Under the pieces are notes generated by a model. The model made no database searches. It was not told where the DNA came from and was given only the letters and a program-made list of their open reading frames with translations. Positions 14,240 through 28,400 of a stretch of 64,000 nucleotides of DNA are shown piece by piece; the stretch's first letter is position 1, and every line of letters starts with the position of its first letter. Origin of the DNA: Micromussa lordhowensis. Taxonomy: Eukaryota; Cnidaria; Anthozoa; Scleractinia; Lobophylliidae. Where the stretch lies: positions 31,081,242 to 31,145,241 of the forward strand of contig OZ026603.1 in assembly GCA_964020085.1 (NCBI GenBank). The letters are read 5' to 3'. The position numbers were made by a program, and so were the translations under genes.

Positions 14240-17200
14240 CTCTAGTGCGCACGCTATTCATTGGTCACGCGCGTGCCACGTCATTTTCAAGCGCGCGCAC
14301 CGAGTCGAAAACTTTACAAAATATAGAGCTGATGACCTTTGCGTTAACTTAGTGTGCGAATATTTTTGTTGGAAGCTCGGTGACCCCCACTTTTTTTTCG
14401 GCAGATCACTTCCTTTTTTAACTCTCTACATTATACTAAAAAACCCAAAAAATCTGTGTGTGGGAAGTTGTAATTATTTGTCATATACTATTAAAAAAGG
14501 GTCGAATTGGTACATGGAGACAGGTGTGCGTGACTTAGAAGTTGTCTTTTTTAAGGCTAATTCTAGCACATTTAATGACCTATCTAGCAAAGATCTACCA
14601 ATTAGGCCTATGTAAGCCGTGTTAAACACTCATAGCTTAGAGATGATTCTTGAACTTAAATATATGCCGATAGTAATGAATCCGGCCAGAATCGCCTCGA
14701 ATGACTGAGAATCGTAGAAATGCTATGGTCTGAGCTACGCTTTATCTTGAAAACGAGTTCGGTGACCCCCGATTTTTTTTACGTTTTTTATCTAATCTTA
14801 TCATTTTCTACCGTCAGTCAAAGCTTTAAAAAAATCTGTGTGTGGGAAGTTTTTGGGCGCGAACGTCCTTAAGGCTGAGTATATGTTTCTTTAAAAGTAA
14901 GCACTTCTATTCCCCCCCCTCCCCCCCTCTCTCCTCAACAGAAAAAACTCAAACCAAAGTGACTCCCTGATAAAGAACCATTATGTTTAGATTTAGCTTT
15001 CATAAATACAACTTCTTTGGACAAAGCCTTGTACATTAGGATTCTATATTAATCATTACAGAGTTTTTACGCACAGGCAAAGTCCCTTCCAAGTGTCCAG
15101 CCACTTCATGAAATCATGAAATGCAAAATTCAAATAAATAGACTGACCCCTTTCAGGAAATACATTCCCCCTTCCTGATATTGAGACTACTAAAATGTCT
15201 GACATTCTGAACCAAGAGGTAACTTTTTCAAAGTGTTGCCCTGTTTGATTTTAATATTCTTCATGGTTTACATTTTGTTTTCTAATGTTACAGGACATTG
15301 ATATGTATTACGATGAGACAGACACCCCAGCTATGGCAAGAACGTCCAATCTCAATGAAGAACTAGGACAGGTCTGACAAGAGCTTTTCTGTCAGTTTCT
15401 TTAATTATTTTGTTAAATAAAATGGTAAAAAAAAACTGTTAAATGTTGAACCCGCGACTTCTGAATTTCAAGTCTAGCGCCCTGACCACTCAGCCACGCT
15501 GTCTCCTGTGCTTGTGGTTTCTTCTAGGAAATAATCTCATTAGCATTACAGGCCTGCACTCAAGAGAGGCTCTTGAAAGTGTTGGAGCGTTGATCCCTCA
15601 TATAGACCTTGTTTTTTAAAGATGATTTCCAGTCTCTACTGTGCACTTGAGAGTCTGTTTGCATTTTTGTTTGTTTCATGTACGTAGTTGCAAAATGTAA
15701 ACATTTTGCAACTACTTACATGAAGTGAATTCAAAGTTTCAAAACAACCGCTATTATAGATGTGAAGGGGTCAAAGCTTTTTGCTTTGCTCTTTCTGATA
15801 TCACTTGATGAAACAACTTCCCAGCTGTAAAAATCAGTGAAGCTGTTGGAAAAAGAATTTGAAAGGTCTCAAAGATAAGATATGTGGTTCGTAACAAGTA
15901 ACATCAATTTGCACTTCATCAAGTGAGATTTATAATGTTTATTAACATTAGGGTGCTTAGACTGCGCAGTTCAGACTGGAAATCATCTTTAAGTATCCCG
16001 GCTTCAGAAATGGGTCTAGAAGTAGCCAATGCTCTGACATGGATTTTGCTCATGTGGGCAGTCCGAGTGAGTTAACATGCATTTCCATCCTTGACGAGAA
16101 CATCTACGCAACTTGTGTTGTAGCATTATCCATGGAACGACTGGCTTCCAAGTCTAAAATTAACTTGAGAGGGAGTACTTTAAGAGTGAGGCCTATATGT
16201 GGGAGTAACTCTTACCTTTATCCTCTCCTGCCTGTAATACATACAATATCCTACAGCTTCTGCACACAGATCTCTTCACGCATCACAGGACTATGATGTT
16301 GCTAATAAATTGTTGCAGAACAGTTAGATTGTAAATTCTTTCATGTGGTAGAGTAGCTCTTGGTCGGGTTTGGGTTTGATTTTTGTTTGTTCTTTTGTGC
16401 TGATACAGGTGCGGTACATATTCTCAGACAAGACAGGTACTCTTACCAGAAATGTCATGGAGTTCAAAAAGGTTTCGATTGGAGGAATTAGCTACAGGTT
16501 TGAGAATACTAATGACTTCAATGTTCTACCTTGTGATCTAACTTCATTCCCTACTAGGCCCCTGGAGGCACATTGACTTCCAGTATGTTTATAGGGCTTG
16601 AAGGACAGGGGGTGCTTTTTTAATTCAGTGAAACAATAGCATTATCAGTCTGCTTGCAAAAAATAGGGAAAGGCGCATGTTCTTTGAGCACGGAGAGCAT
16701 TAAATAAATAAGGATTTTAGGTGTCCATAGCCTTCTCTATTCTAAATTTCTAACTGGGTGCAGTTATACAAATTAGTACTCGCATTATCAGGACTCAAAA
16801 AAAACCTTGACTTAGCGCAAGTATCTCAAAGTTTGCTTGCCCTGGGCAAGTCTTAGTTTGGTCTTTTAGTGATTTTGTCGGAGGACGACTTGCCTGATCC
16901 ATTGGACAAGTGAGAATGAAAAGGTACTTGCCCAGAAGGAGAATCTAACAGTCCTAGACGAACGGATGACACTTTTTTTGAGCCCTGTATGATATGATCT
17001 GACAACCTAAAAACCTAAAGATGCTTTGACAGGAGAATTTAATGTAGCCTTATTAGTTATAGCAGTCATCTCGTTTTCAAGAACGTCAGAGGTGGCTGAG
17101 AGATGAAGCATTTTTGGTTTTGTCCTCCCAGGCTCCCACACTCTTGAGATGAAGGCTGACTTTGTTTATAATAATGCTTGTCTGGATTTTTTTTTTCGTG

Positions 17201-20200
17201 CAGTGGACAAGGAGATACATTCATGGATCCAGCGCTCCTGGATAACCTCAGAGAACATCATGTAAGTACTTCAGCCTTTTGCTTTTGTTTGGAATGGGCG
17301 TTTTGATTTGCAGCAAGACTTAAATTGTGATTTTTAAGAAAATTACATGCTGCATGATGGGCTAAAGAGAAAAGTGCTTACAACTCCAGGTTGGGTAAAC
17401 CAAGAGTTTATTTCTGAGGATAGAGCGGTTTTCAGTTCATTGTAGAAAAAGTAATTGGTTTTGCATTACTATGCCACACGATTAGTTTAAAAAACTCGCG
17501 CCTTTTTTCATCCAATCAGAAGTAAAACCAGAACAAATCACGACTCACTCGGTCACATTTTCCCGCGCTTTGCGTCAGCTACACGTAATTACTTCGAGTT
17601 TTGATTGGTTCACTGGATTATATGTGGCTTTGTGATTGGCTAGAGCGATTGTTTTGGTTTTACGGCACTCAATTCCAAATCACTCTATTCAGTTACCTTC
17701 TTCTTTATTAAATTTCATAGCCAACAGCATCAGTTATTCGAGAGTTTCTGACACTGTTAGCTGTGTGCCACACAGTCGTACCAGAGAGAGACACCAACAA
17801 TCCTGACAAAATAGTTTATCAAGCCGCCTCACCAGGTACGATAAAGCTCAGCTTTAAAAAAAATGGTTAATATATAGTTTATTACTGGTGTTTTATATAG
17901 CTAATAAGCACTCTTTGATTGGTTAGCCTGAAAATGAGCCCTCAGATGTGTATTTCGTTTTCATTTTCAACAAAAATAGAAACCGTTTTGGGTGTTTCTA
18001 TCGAGCTGTAGAAACGCGAGTTGAACTTTGGGAGAACGAGAAATGTCGTGTGTAAATATACAGAAGCAGGAATCGAGTGTTTCCACAGCTTTTTCGAGTT
18101 CTCTGAGACTTTCACAAGTGTTTCTGCAACTTGATGGCAACACACAGGACTAGGAAAAAAAAATAATTCCAGCCTGCTCTTCGGAGAAGTAGCTCTCAAA
18201 GTTTGGTTGCCCTGGGAAAGTCTTAGTTTGTCTTAGTTTTTCAAGCCCTAATTACACAAAGAAAATGTTCTCTATTTCTTTAAAAATACCGTAAGAAAAC
18301 CTGAAGAAACTAAAATCACCTATTTATTTTGATTATCAAACTGTAAATAGTTATATTTGCTCGCGGCATCATTACGTCAACAGCTTGTGTTACCTCTGTG
18401 TTTCCATCGAGATTTGGTAGAACTCTACTAGCGTTCTATGGCGAATGCGGTTCTCTGATTGGCTATGCTGCTCGGTAGATAATGAGTAGCCTAGCAGTGT
18501 GCGGTTGTAACACAATGGCGCTTCTTGGCGTTTTCGAAGTGTCTGTGAAGAGGATTTAGATAAAAGTTTGAACGACTAGTAGATTTTTACCAAAACAATT
18601 AGAGTATTCGCTCTCGATTTCTATGCGTGATAGGAACTATTACGCCACAGAAATCTGGAGCTCATAATCTAATTGTGATATAGAAGTGCAGGTTTTCTCG
18701 CGAGCTTTCTTACTGGCTGTTTTTCTAATTGCAGATGAAGGTGCGCTGGTGAAAGGTGCTAAGAAGCTTGGATTCTCGTTCAATGTGAGAACTCCCACAT
18801 CAGTCATCATTAACGCGGTAAGCGAGAGACCATAACTGATCACCAAAATGCTATCTTCACGCTACTTTTGAAATTCTGAGCGTTTTAGGTTTGATCAAAT
18901 TTAAACTGATATTGTTGTGTGGTTTTTGCTATAGATGGGTCAAGAGGAGGTCTATGAGGTCTTGAACGTGTTAGAATTTAACAGGTAAGGCGGCAATGAG
19001 GCATACGAGATCCAGAGATAGTGGTACTTGACAAATGGCTGAATCTCCTTACGAATTGAGAAGGAATAACTTTATGGAAGGCACAGGTGACCAAAAGCGT
19101 ACTATAAGAGTTTGTAGAAGCTCTATAGGAGATATGTCACATATCAAGAGACTATAGTCTTTTGGTCGTATGTAACAGTTATCTGATGCGATTAGGGTTC
19201 GAACGGGTGAAAACGGTTAAAACCAGAATCGCTCAAATGGCACTGACATACAAATGCGCTAGAATGACAGAAAAGGATTACCAGGAAAGGTTTTTGACTT
19301 TACTATAGCTTTTCAAAGGAAAAACGGAGATAGTTAGATTGAATCTCAAATCCACACCTCAGACTACTATAGAGTTCTATGCAAACTGCTGTAACATGCT
19401 TTGGTCACCTGTGGGGAAGGTGGAATGAATTCCACAAAGGTGAAAATGTCCGGTCAAGTTTATGTTGTGATGTCTGGTACAGTTTTATACACTACTCTTG
19501 AAAACTATTTGCTGCAAAAATAGGGTGGTGTTAGTAAGTACCGGTAAAGGAGAAATGTTTCCCCACTGCATAGAAAGACGTCTGAAATTCCGCACGAAAA
19601 ATGCCATGTTGACGACGCGGCTATACATGGTTCTGTGTAGCGACCCTGATTGGTTGTTACGTGGCTACGTCAATCCGTAACCAAGCAAAAGCCAATAAAA
19701 AGACGCTACACTGATGTCATGAGCGTTACGTCATCAGTAAGGAATTTGTAGGGGCGTACTCCCAGTCGACTCTTGTTTTGCTAGGGATGAACTGTTCATG
19801 TTAAAGGGACTTATGTTTATGCAGGTTATTAAAAAAAAGACTACCGGCGCAACTGATGTTGTATTTTGTTTTGTCTCTAGCACTCGTAAGAGGATGTCCG
19901 TGGTTGTTCGAACTCCTGAGGGCAAAATAAAGTTGTACTGCAAGGGTGCTGTAAGTACAATAAATAATGATGGCCCTTTCAGTTTCAAAGACCGCTGTGT
20001 TTCTGCTTGACCTTGCTTTCTATGCTACATTACCACCGCGCCTTTGCCATCTAAATTTTGCGGCAATCCGCCAATCTGTTTTTGAAGATAACCTTGTAAC
20101 AAGGTCTCGTTTTCAATGTACTATCAACAGGACACAGTCATCTTTGAACGGCTGCAAGACAAGCAGATGTACATGGACAGCACTGTGGAGCACTTGGAAG

Positions 20201-23200
20201 AGTTTGCCAAAGAAGGTAAGCGAACAACGAGTCCCATTCTCGCTAAATCTTCGTCAGTAAGCCCGAACAGCTTCCGATTCTAATTAACCAATCAAAAGCT
20301 CACAGGCACTCCGAAAGTTCTCACGTCAGCTGACGTAAAGAAGTGTTATGTTAACTATAGCAACCGTTACGCAAATTACAGGCTCAATCAATTCCCTGAG
20401 ATGGGACTTCGCAGACAACTGCGTCGCTCGTGTTTTTCCCGCCAAGACTGTCGCAGCTGCCAAATGCCTACCTCCAAACCAAAAATTGGGACACTTGAAA
20501 GTACTGAGAATGTCTGCTTTGTACGCCAAATATGCATAGAAAATTAAGTATAACCGTTACATCGTCCACCAACTTTTTATTAGCTCGTAGTTTGTTATGT
20601 CGCTGTGTTTTTTCTCATGAAGGCTTCTTATAAATTTCTGGCACATAACGAGTCAAACTCTTTTACAATTTAAGGCTATTAGACCCAAAGGTGACATTGA
20701 ATTTTTGCGTTTGACCCTTGTGAAGTTCAACCCTCCTTATTTAGAACTGTCATGTTTATAACTTCCCATAAGGTCTACGTACACTATGTATAGCGATGAC
20801 CGAACTGGAACCTGAAGAGTTTCAACGCTGGAGTGACATCTATTACCAAGCCTCTACGAGCTTGGAAAATAGAGAGAAGAACGTGGACGATGCTGCAGAA
20901 CTTATTGAAAAGGTTGGTCAGTTATCAGTAGCTGTTACTACAACAACTTGCAGTTCTTTCCTCTGCTTAAAACACGTCTGAAATTTGACCCCAAAAACCC
21001 CATATTGATGACGCAGCTTGGCTGACATCTGTGTATTGTCTCTGATTGGTTGTTTCTTGCGCGCGAAAATTCTTATTTGAGCAGCAACCAATCAGAAACG
21101 TTACACAGACCACTGTAGAACTACGTCATCAGTGGAGGAAGAACACTGAGAAAGAGCGAATAGAAAGGCAGGATAATTGGCACATATCATACTCTCTTCT
21201 CATATATTGCTTGTTTCTGTGTGCATTGCAGAATTTGTTTCTGTTGGGAGCCACGGCTATCGAGGACAAGCTGCAGGAGGTTAGTTTCTAGTTTTCCATT
21301 TGGCGTAATGTTTTGCTGGTCCCCATGCCTGCTTATACTCTTGGTTGGGGAGGGGGTTTGTGAACACACTGGTAGTGGCAAGGGCGGGAAAACGCGCGTA
21401 ATTCAGATCACGAGCTCTGTAATTGATTGAAAAACCAGCCTGGTTGCTCTGATTGGTAGACTGTGGCTGCTCTGATTGGTTGAAGCATTTTGCAAAGATT
21501 TAATTATGACCGCTTTTTTTACTCCCTTGTGTTGGCGGCCGCCTGTCATCGCTCCGCCCGATGAAAAGCGCCTGTATTCGCAAGCTGCTTGAAGTTGTTT
21601 GTTGGAATAATTTCAGGGTGTGCCAGAAAGCATTGCTGCCCTCGCTGATGCGGATATAAAGATCTGGGTTCTAACAGGAGACAAGCAAGAAACTGCCATC
21701 AACATTGGTAATGTTATCCTAACTGTACACTTCTAGTTGCTCTCTTGGCTCGCTTCAAAGGTTCGGTCAGAAAGCAAGTTTGTCACGCTGACGTGTTCGA
21801 GCGTCAAGTCTTTGTCGGTTAATTTGATAACGAGCTAAGTGGTTCATTTTCCCGCTGATGCAGCTCGACAGTTTCGTTAGGAGATAATACCCTTGTCTTC
21901 GTCGTTGGTCAGAAAGTACGAAAGCTTGCCATCATTCATTGGCTCATCAAATCATGGTTGCCACAGGTCAGGGAGTGGTCGGAGAGAGAAAAATTCTTCA
22001 AGGTCAGAGAAAAGTCAGTCTCAATGAACGAGTGGAAAGGACGGCTGTAAAATGAGGCCAGAAGCAGCTATTATATCTGCCATTTTGTATTTATTTGGTC
22101 AGGGCAGTTTTATTTTTATCAGGGAAAAGTCAAGGAATTTTGAAAAGTAATGTTTGTGGCAACCATGCACTACTCTATCGTCGGCTTGAAGATAGCCTGT
22201 TCCAGGCTCTCGGTAGTTGGGGACGAGCAAGAAAAAAACGAGGGAGGACTAAGGCGAGGAGAACCTGTAAGACTTTCTTTAACGACCCTCTTCTGGTATA
22301 GCAGGAGCTGCTATACCCTCTGAGTCCAGAGACCTGGCTATCAAGCTCTTGGAGAATGGAATTGCGAGATGGTAAACTGGATTGACAAGATATGAGGTAA
22401 CCGCCGGAGTGTTGACAGTACTGTCAAAATTGACCAATCAGAGGGTATAGCAGCTCCTGCTATACCAGAAGAGGGTCGTTAAAGAAAGTCTTACAGGCTC
22501 TCCCGCCGCTCCTCGCCTTAGTCCTCCCTCGTTTTTTTTCTCGCTCGTTTTCGCTCGTCTCCAACTACCGAGAGCCTGGAACAGGCTAGCTTGAAGACAG
22601 CACTAATTTTATTATTCTGTTTCAATAATAATTTTATTATCGCATTTGTTGCAGGTTATGCATGCCGTTTGCTTACTCCAGAGATGAAACTGTTAATCTG
22701 TGGCGAAGAGAGTCTTGATGTAAGTAACTCCAGATGTCAGTTAAAGAAGCAAAATAAATTTGAGTCTGAGTTGTGCAAGGAGCGACAGTGCTGGAGGATA
22801 GGAAAGGAAAATTGTAAATGAAGCTGATTGATATAGAGAGGCGGTGCGGGCGAGTAGAGTCGAGACTCTGCTTTGGTCTGTTTGTCACCGAAATGTACGG
22901 CAGTGAAAAGTTCACGAGGAGAGAAAAACACTTTCCGTGTTTCTTGTAGTGTGATGGAAACTCGAGTGGATCAGTGTGGACGGTAGGCCTAGCTGTAGAA
23001 CTAAAGCTGCGTTTTCAAATTTCCTGCGATTAATGTTGGTTATGGTGTTTCAGGGAACACGTGAGTGGCTGAATGAACATCTGAGAATAATCGGTCGAGC
23101 AGGCTCATCCAAGAACAAACCGCCGGCCATTCGGGTGAGTAGCTGGATATGATGCTATCGTAGAGCTATGAGTTAGCAGAAGTTTCCTTACTAACGAGTT

Positions 23201-23455
23201 CCTCTGTCTGATCTTAGGATGACTTGGGGCTCATCATCTCTGGCAAGGTAAGCATTTACTTTGGGTTCCTAAATTGCATCAAATATCTTGCCCTCTTTGA
23301 AGGTTGATGCACTGACGTAATGTTTCCTTTATTTATTATGGTTCAACCTCAGAAAGGCAAATTTCAGTTTCTGAGAGAAAATATTTTGTTTCTGCGCATT
23401 TAATTATATCATTCTCTCAACAGTACTTACTAGTAGTTCGTGTGTTTTAATAATA

Positions 23456-23497
<42 letters not shown>

Positions 23498-25337
23498 TTC
23501 ATTGAGCTCGTATAGATGGTAACATTTGATTTTTACACTCTTAATACGGTTTAGATAGATATTTTATTTGTAGTCAGTTAGTAAGGTTGCGAACTGGGGA
23601 GCTAAGTGAACCGGTAGGTTTTCTAGTTAGCTCCCTTACGACTTAAGTTATGAATAGAAAGCAGGTAATTACACAGTAAAAATTACAACAATAAATAAAG
23701 GAATGAAAAATTACAGCAATAAATAAATGACTTACGAATTTACAAACTCAGCTCAGTGGAAAATTAGGAGGTAACGTTTTATACACTTCGGAAATGCAAA
23801 CACACTTAAGTCTTTTAAAGAAGATGGAAAGTCTTTCCAGATATTGATTGCAATGAAAGAACTGATTGCTTTCCTGCAGGGATCGTACGGGTGAGGTTAG
23901 ATCTGAAAAGAATTGTTGTTGGCGACTGACGGTTTAACAACCTGAGCGGACGTCGTCTTCAGAGTCAAGTGAATAGTGTTTGTTTGTCGGTCGATGGTGG
24001 AGGCTAGATCATGATTTTTCAGTTTGACCTCCCAGCTCATTTTAAATCGTCATTCAATGTAATTAATGATTATCATTTTGTGTTCACTAGACTCTTTCAC
24101 ATGGATTAACAGACGAACTGAAGCTGAGTTTCTTAGATCTGGCGCTCAGCTGCAAAGCCGTCATCTGCTGCAGGTTGGCGAGAACTTTGTGACGCTTTTT
24201 CTTTTTTCGACCTTCTTCAACTAATTTTTGTTGAATAAAACTGGGATATGGAGGCGCGGTGGCCTCATGGTTAGTGCGCTCAACTCCGGATCGAGTGGTC
24301 CTGGGGCCCGTTTCTCGAAAGCCCCGGAAACGTTTCGGGCCGGTAAAGCCATTTTAAGTTCATCTGTATCCAAAAACGGATAAGTGTATACGCCTGAAAC
24401 GTCTTGTGTGAAGAGAACCTCTGTTTATGTTAAGAATACGTGAATAAAACAGCTCTGAAATCATAAGCTTCGAGATTTTGCTACGGCTTTTCGGGCCCGA
24501 AAAGTTTCCGGGGCTTTCGAGAAACGGGCCCCAGGTTCGAGCACTGCTCGTTGTCATTGCGTTGTGTTCTTGCGCAAGACACTTTACTCCTCATAGTGCC
24601 TCTCTCCACCCAGGTGTATGGATGGGCACCAGCGAATTTAATGCTGGGAGGTAACCCTTCGATGGACTAGCATCCCATACAGGGGGAGTAGAAATATTCC
24701 TAGTGGCTTCATGCTACAGAAACCGGTATAAGCTCCGGCCTAATGGGCCACTTGGCTCGTATGTAGACTTAACCTTTTACCATACCTAAAACTGAGATAC
24801 ATTTTATTGTCTCCAGGGTTTCTCCTCTACAAAAGGCACAAGTTGTAAAACTTGTGAAACAGCACGTTAAGGATGCCATCACCCTCGCTATTGGCGATGG
24901 AGCTAATGATGTCGGCATGATTCAGGTTGGTCACTTAATCCTTTTGGTCCCAAGTTCAAAACGTCAATTCTTCTTACTGAAAGCTATACAGTTCTTTTAG
25001 TGTCAGTTTAGAGAATTTGGTGCTACACGATGACAGTCACTTAGCTGATGGCTTTCTTTATTCTCATCACCTGTTTGCTTGATAATGTGTTGGTATTGTA
25101 ATGAGAAATTGCATTTGATTACTCCTTGGAATTAAAAGGTTAACTGGTCAAATATCTACATAAATATACTAAGAATTATGTTGAAGTGTTTTTTTAGTAA
25201 ATGGGAAGCAGAATATAGTAATAGTAATAGTCTATTGAAACTCTCTTGCAGTTTAAAAAAGACTGAATTAATGAGCTAGGTTTACAAGGTTTACAAAAAT
25301 ATCTCCTGGTATACTTAACAATTATTCCATGAGCGCA

Positions 25338-25392
<55 letters not shown>

Positions 25393-25393
25393 A

Positions 25394-25451
<58 letters not shown>

Positions 25452-28400
25452 ACAATAAAGAACAAGACTACAATGAAAACAAAAAAGCCCAAAAAATCAC
25501 GCATACGCACGCCATTTTGGAAGATCATGGTATGATGGCTCATATACCATGATGGCTAAGCCAATGAAAAGTCTCGAATTGCATTATTCAATGATCCAGT
25601 TTTTAATAATTTGAGTTAGCCAAGAAAACAGCCCTAAACAGGATTAGATGGAAAGCGATGGTGTCGGACTTAAGTTCCGCAAGGTGCTAAAAAGTGTCAA
25701 GAAGAAGAAGATAGTTGAATTAAACTTGTTGTTATTCTGTAGGCTGCGCATGTTGGCGTGGGGATCAGCGGAGTGGAAGGCCTGCAGGCAGCCAGCGCTT
25801 CTGACTACGCCATTGCACAGGTAACCCAACATGGTGATACGCACTAGGCCATTTCTGAGTTCCCTTGGACCTCTGTTTCAAAACGAGTCTAAGTGCAAAA
25901 CCTTTCTTATGAAAAGGAGTTTGATTTGCATGAAAATGAACCTGTAGGCGGAACTCATTTTCATATGAATGGTTTCGCACTTAGACTCGTTTTGACACGG
26001 AGGCAAATGGGAACTCGGAAATGGCCTATTCAGGTAACAACTTCAATTCAGTGCGATGCGCACTAGTTAGTGCATTGCTCCCGAAATCCACTGAAAAGCA
26101 GCCCTGACGAGGCTCGCTAGTGTTCTTGGGCAATACACTTTACTCTCAAAGGGCTTGACTCACTGATGGTGTTGCTAGGAAACTTGACAAAATGCTCAGG
26201 AGCAAGTTTCGTCGGGCTAGTAAGCCATTTGGATAGAGCAACGATGCTCTGAGAAATCAATTCGTTGTTGTGGACCTGGAAGGCTAACTTGTAGTAAGTA
26301 AATGCAGAGACTGGGCATTGTAATGATAAAAATCTAACGTAAATCCAGATATTGGGCATGCTAACGATAGAAGTTGAGAATTAAAAAATTCTCAACTTTT
26401 ATTGTCAGCTTAGGTCGTACGACCGTTGACAATCCAGTTTTTTCCTTTGGTTGGCCGACAAAGGCGTGGGCTTATTCTTCTTTATATCAAATTAAATAGA
26501 CCATTTCCGAGTTACCTAAAGCCTCTCTTTCAAAGCGAGGCCTGGTGCACAACCATTCATATGAAAATGAGTTTAATTTGCATGTGAATGAAATCTCATT
26601 TTCATATGAAAGGATGAGCACCAAGACTCGCCTTGAGAAAGAGGCTAAAGGTAATTCGGAAATGGCCTATTGAACGCATTTTGTGTTAATGTTGATTCAC
26701 TGTCGTGTTCTCCTCAGTTTCGCTATTTAAACAAGCTTCTGTTTGTACACGGAGCGTGGAGTTACCAGCGTCTGGCCAAGCTCATCTTGTACTCATTCTA
26801 CAAGAATGTGTGTCTGTATGTCATTGAGGTTAGTGAGGATTAAATTCTCTCGAGAATTACCTGTCCCATAGACTATGGCACTGTTTGAGTTTAAATATCG
26901 TTCCCTTTGCTGAAGTAAAGGTGGTTAAAACAACGAGCACATTACTCAGCCCAGACAACCATCCAAACATCTGGCAAGTGTGCGTGCGTGGTTTGTACGT
27001 GCGCGAGTACGCGTGCGTGCGTGTATGGGCGTGAGTGCGTGCGTGTTGCTGTAGTAATAGATTTGACAGGAGCTCGAAGGCTGCTGTGTTGTTTTCGTTA
27101 GGCTACTATCGAGATTACTCAGTTCTATCTGGAAGTCCTGGCCTGCGAGTGTTTTTTTTGTTTTCTTATTCGTAATCTCCATGTGTTGCAGCTGTGGTTT
27201 GCGCTTGACAACGGATTTTCTGGTCAAATTCTGTTCGACAAGTGGTGCATTGGTATCTACAATGTGGTAAGTTTACTTAGCTTAGTTACAAAACTGAATT
27301 AAGGTACATCAACACTCCGAGGTTGAAGGAAATCTAACACTGATTGAGTTAATTGATACCACAGTACTGTGCGCAAGACTAGTAGAAGAGACCTGGAGAG
27401 AGGCGGAAACTCATTGGGGAGGGGAGGGTGCGGGAGAATTGGGTGTATTTTGTGGATGGTGAGAGGGGAAGAAACAGGGAAACAGTTTGCATTATTGAAC
27501 ATTGAGAAGGTAGTGCTGAGGCCATTTAAGAAGGAGGCGAGAGTAAAAAGTGAAGGGTGCAGGAAGTAGGAAGTTACGCGGACCCTCTGCCCCCAAATGA
27601 GTAACGGAGAAGTTTCTATTCCAGAAATCAATGAAACAGTCGGACCTGGGGAGCAGGGATGTCTCAGTTGTCAGAGCGCTCGCCTCCCACCAATGTGTCC
27701 CGGGTTCGATTCCCGGACTCGTAGTCATATGTGGGTTGCGTTTGTTGTCGGTTCTCTACTCTGCTCCAAGAGGGTTTTTTCTCCGGGTACTCCAGTTTTC
27801 CCCTCTCCTCAAAAACCAACATTTCCAAATTTCAATTCAATCCTGGAATGCACGGGCATTTCTGAACGAGTTCATTTGTGAACTCCTTGGTGCTCCGTGG
27901 GTAAACAAGTTAAATATTTTTTACCTGCATTATTTCTTTTTGGGGTTTCTGTTCTTATTTTTCTGAACGGTTTGTGAAGATGCTCATGTTGTTGTTTTTG
28001 TCTGCAGGTTTTCACATCAGTCCCGCCACTGGCTATCGGCCTGTTTGATCGCACAGTGACGTCCGAGAGCATGCTGAAATATCCCAAGCTGTATAAAGCG
28101 TCACAGAATGCTGAGATATACAACACGAAGGTGAGGGGCTATCCAACTCATTTCGTGAAAATTCACGAGAGAAACGACTTTGTGTGGCCGTAATCCTGAC
28201 GTAAGCCCGCGGTTTTCGCAAAGAACTATTGCAGAGCAACATGAATAACTACTTATCAACCGAGAGTGAGGTCTTTACGGGAAAATCTCGGACCGAGACC
28301 TTGCCGTATTGACCGAGCGATAGCGAGGTCAATACGGCAAGGCCGAGGTTTGAGATTTTCCCGTAAAGACCGAACGTTCGAGGTTAATAAGTTGTTTATT

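Noticed and set aside
14226..14615. 129-codon ORF
   Set aside because: It lies entirely inside the TTAA-flanked transposon, has no domain and overlaps terminal-repeat sequence.
15440..15512. Possible tRNA-Ser gene on the minus strand
   Set aside because: It lacks a variable arm and a matching acceptor stem.
21783..21830. Possible third hammerhead-like core (CGCTGACGTGTTCGAGCG)
   Set aside because: It resembles the complement of the Penelope hammerhead for about 30 bases, but stem II and the GAAAC box are not preserved.
26946..27227. Minus-strand ORF with Arg/Thr/His repeats
   Set aside because: It is generated by the alternating GTGCG tract and overlaps flippase exon 35.
27597..27966. Two overlapping ORFs of 94 and 111 codons
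   Set aside because: They translate the family-1 SINE; the same peptide pieces recur at the 45-kb copy.
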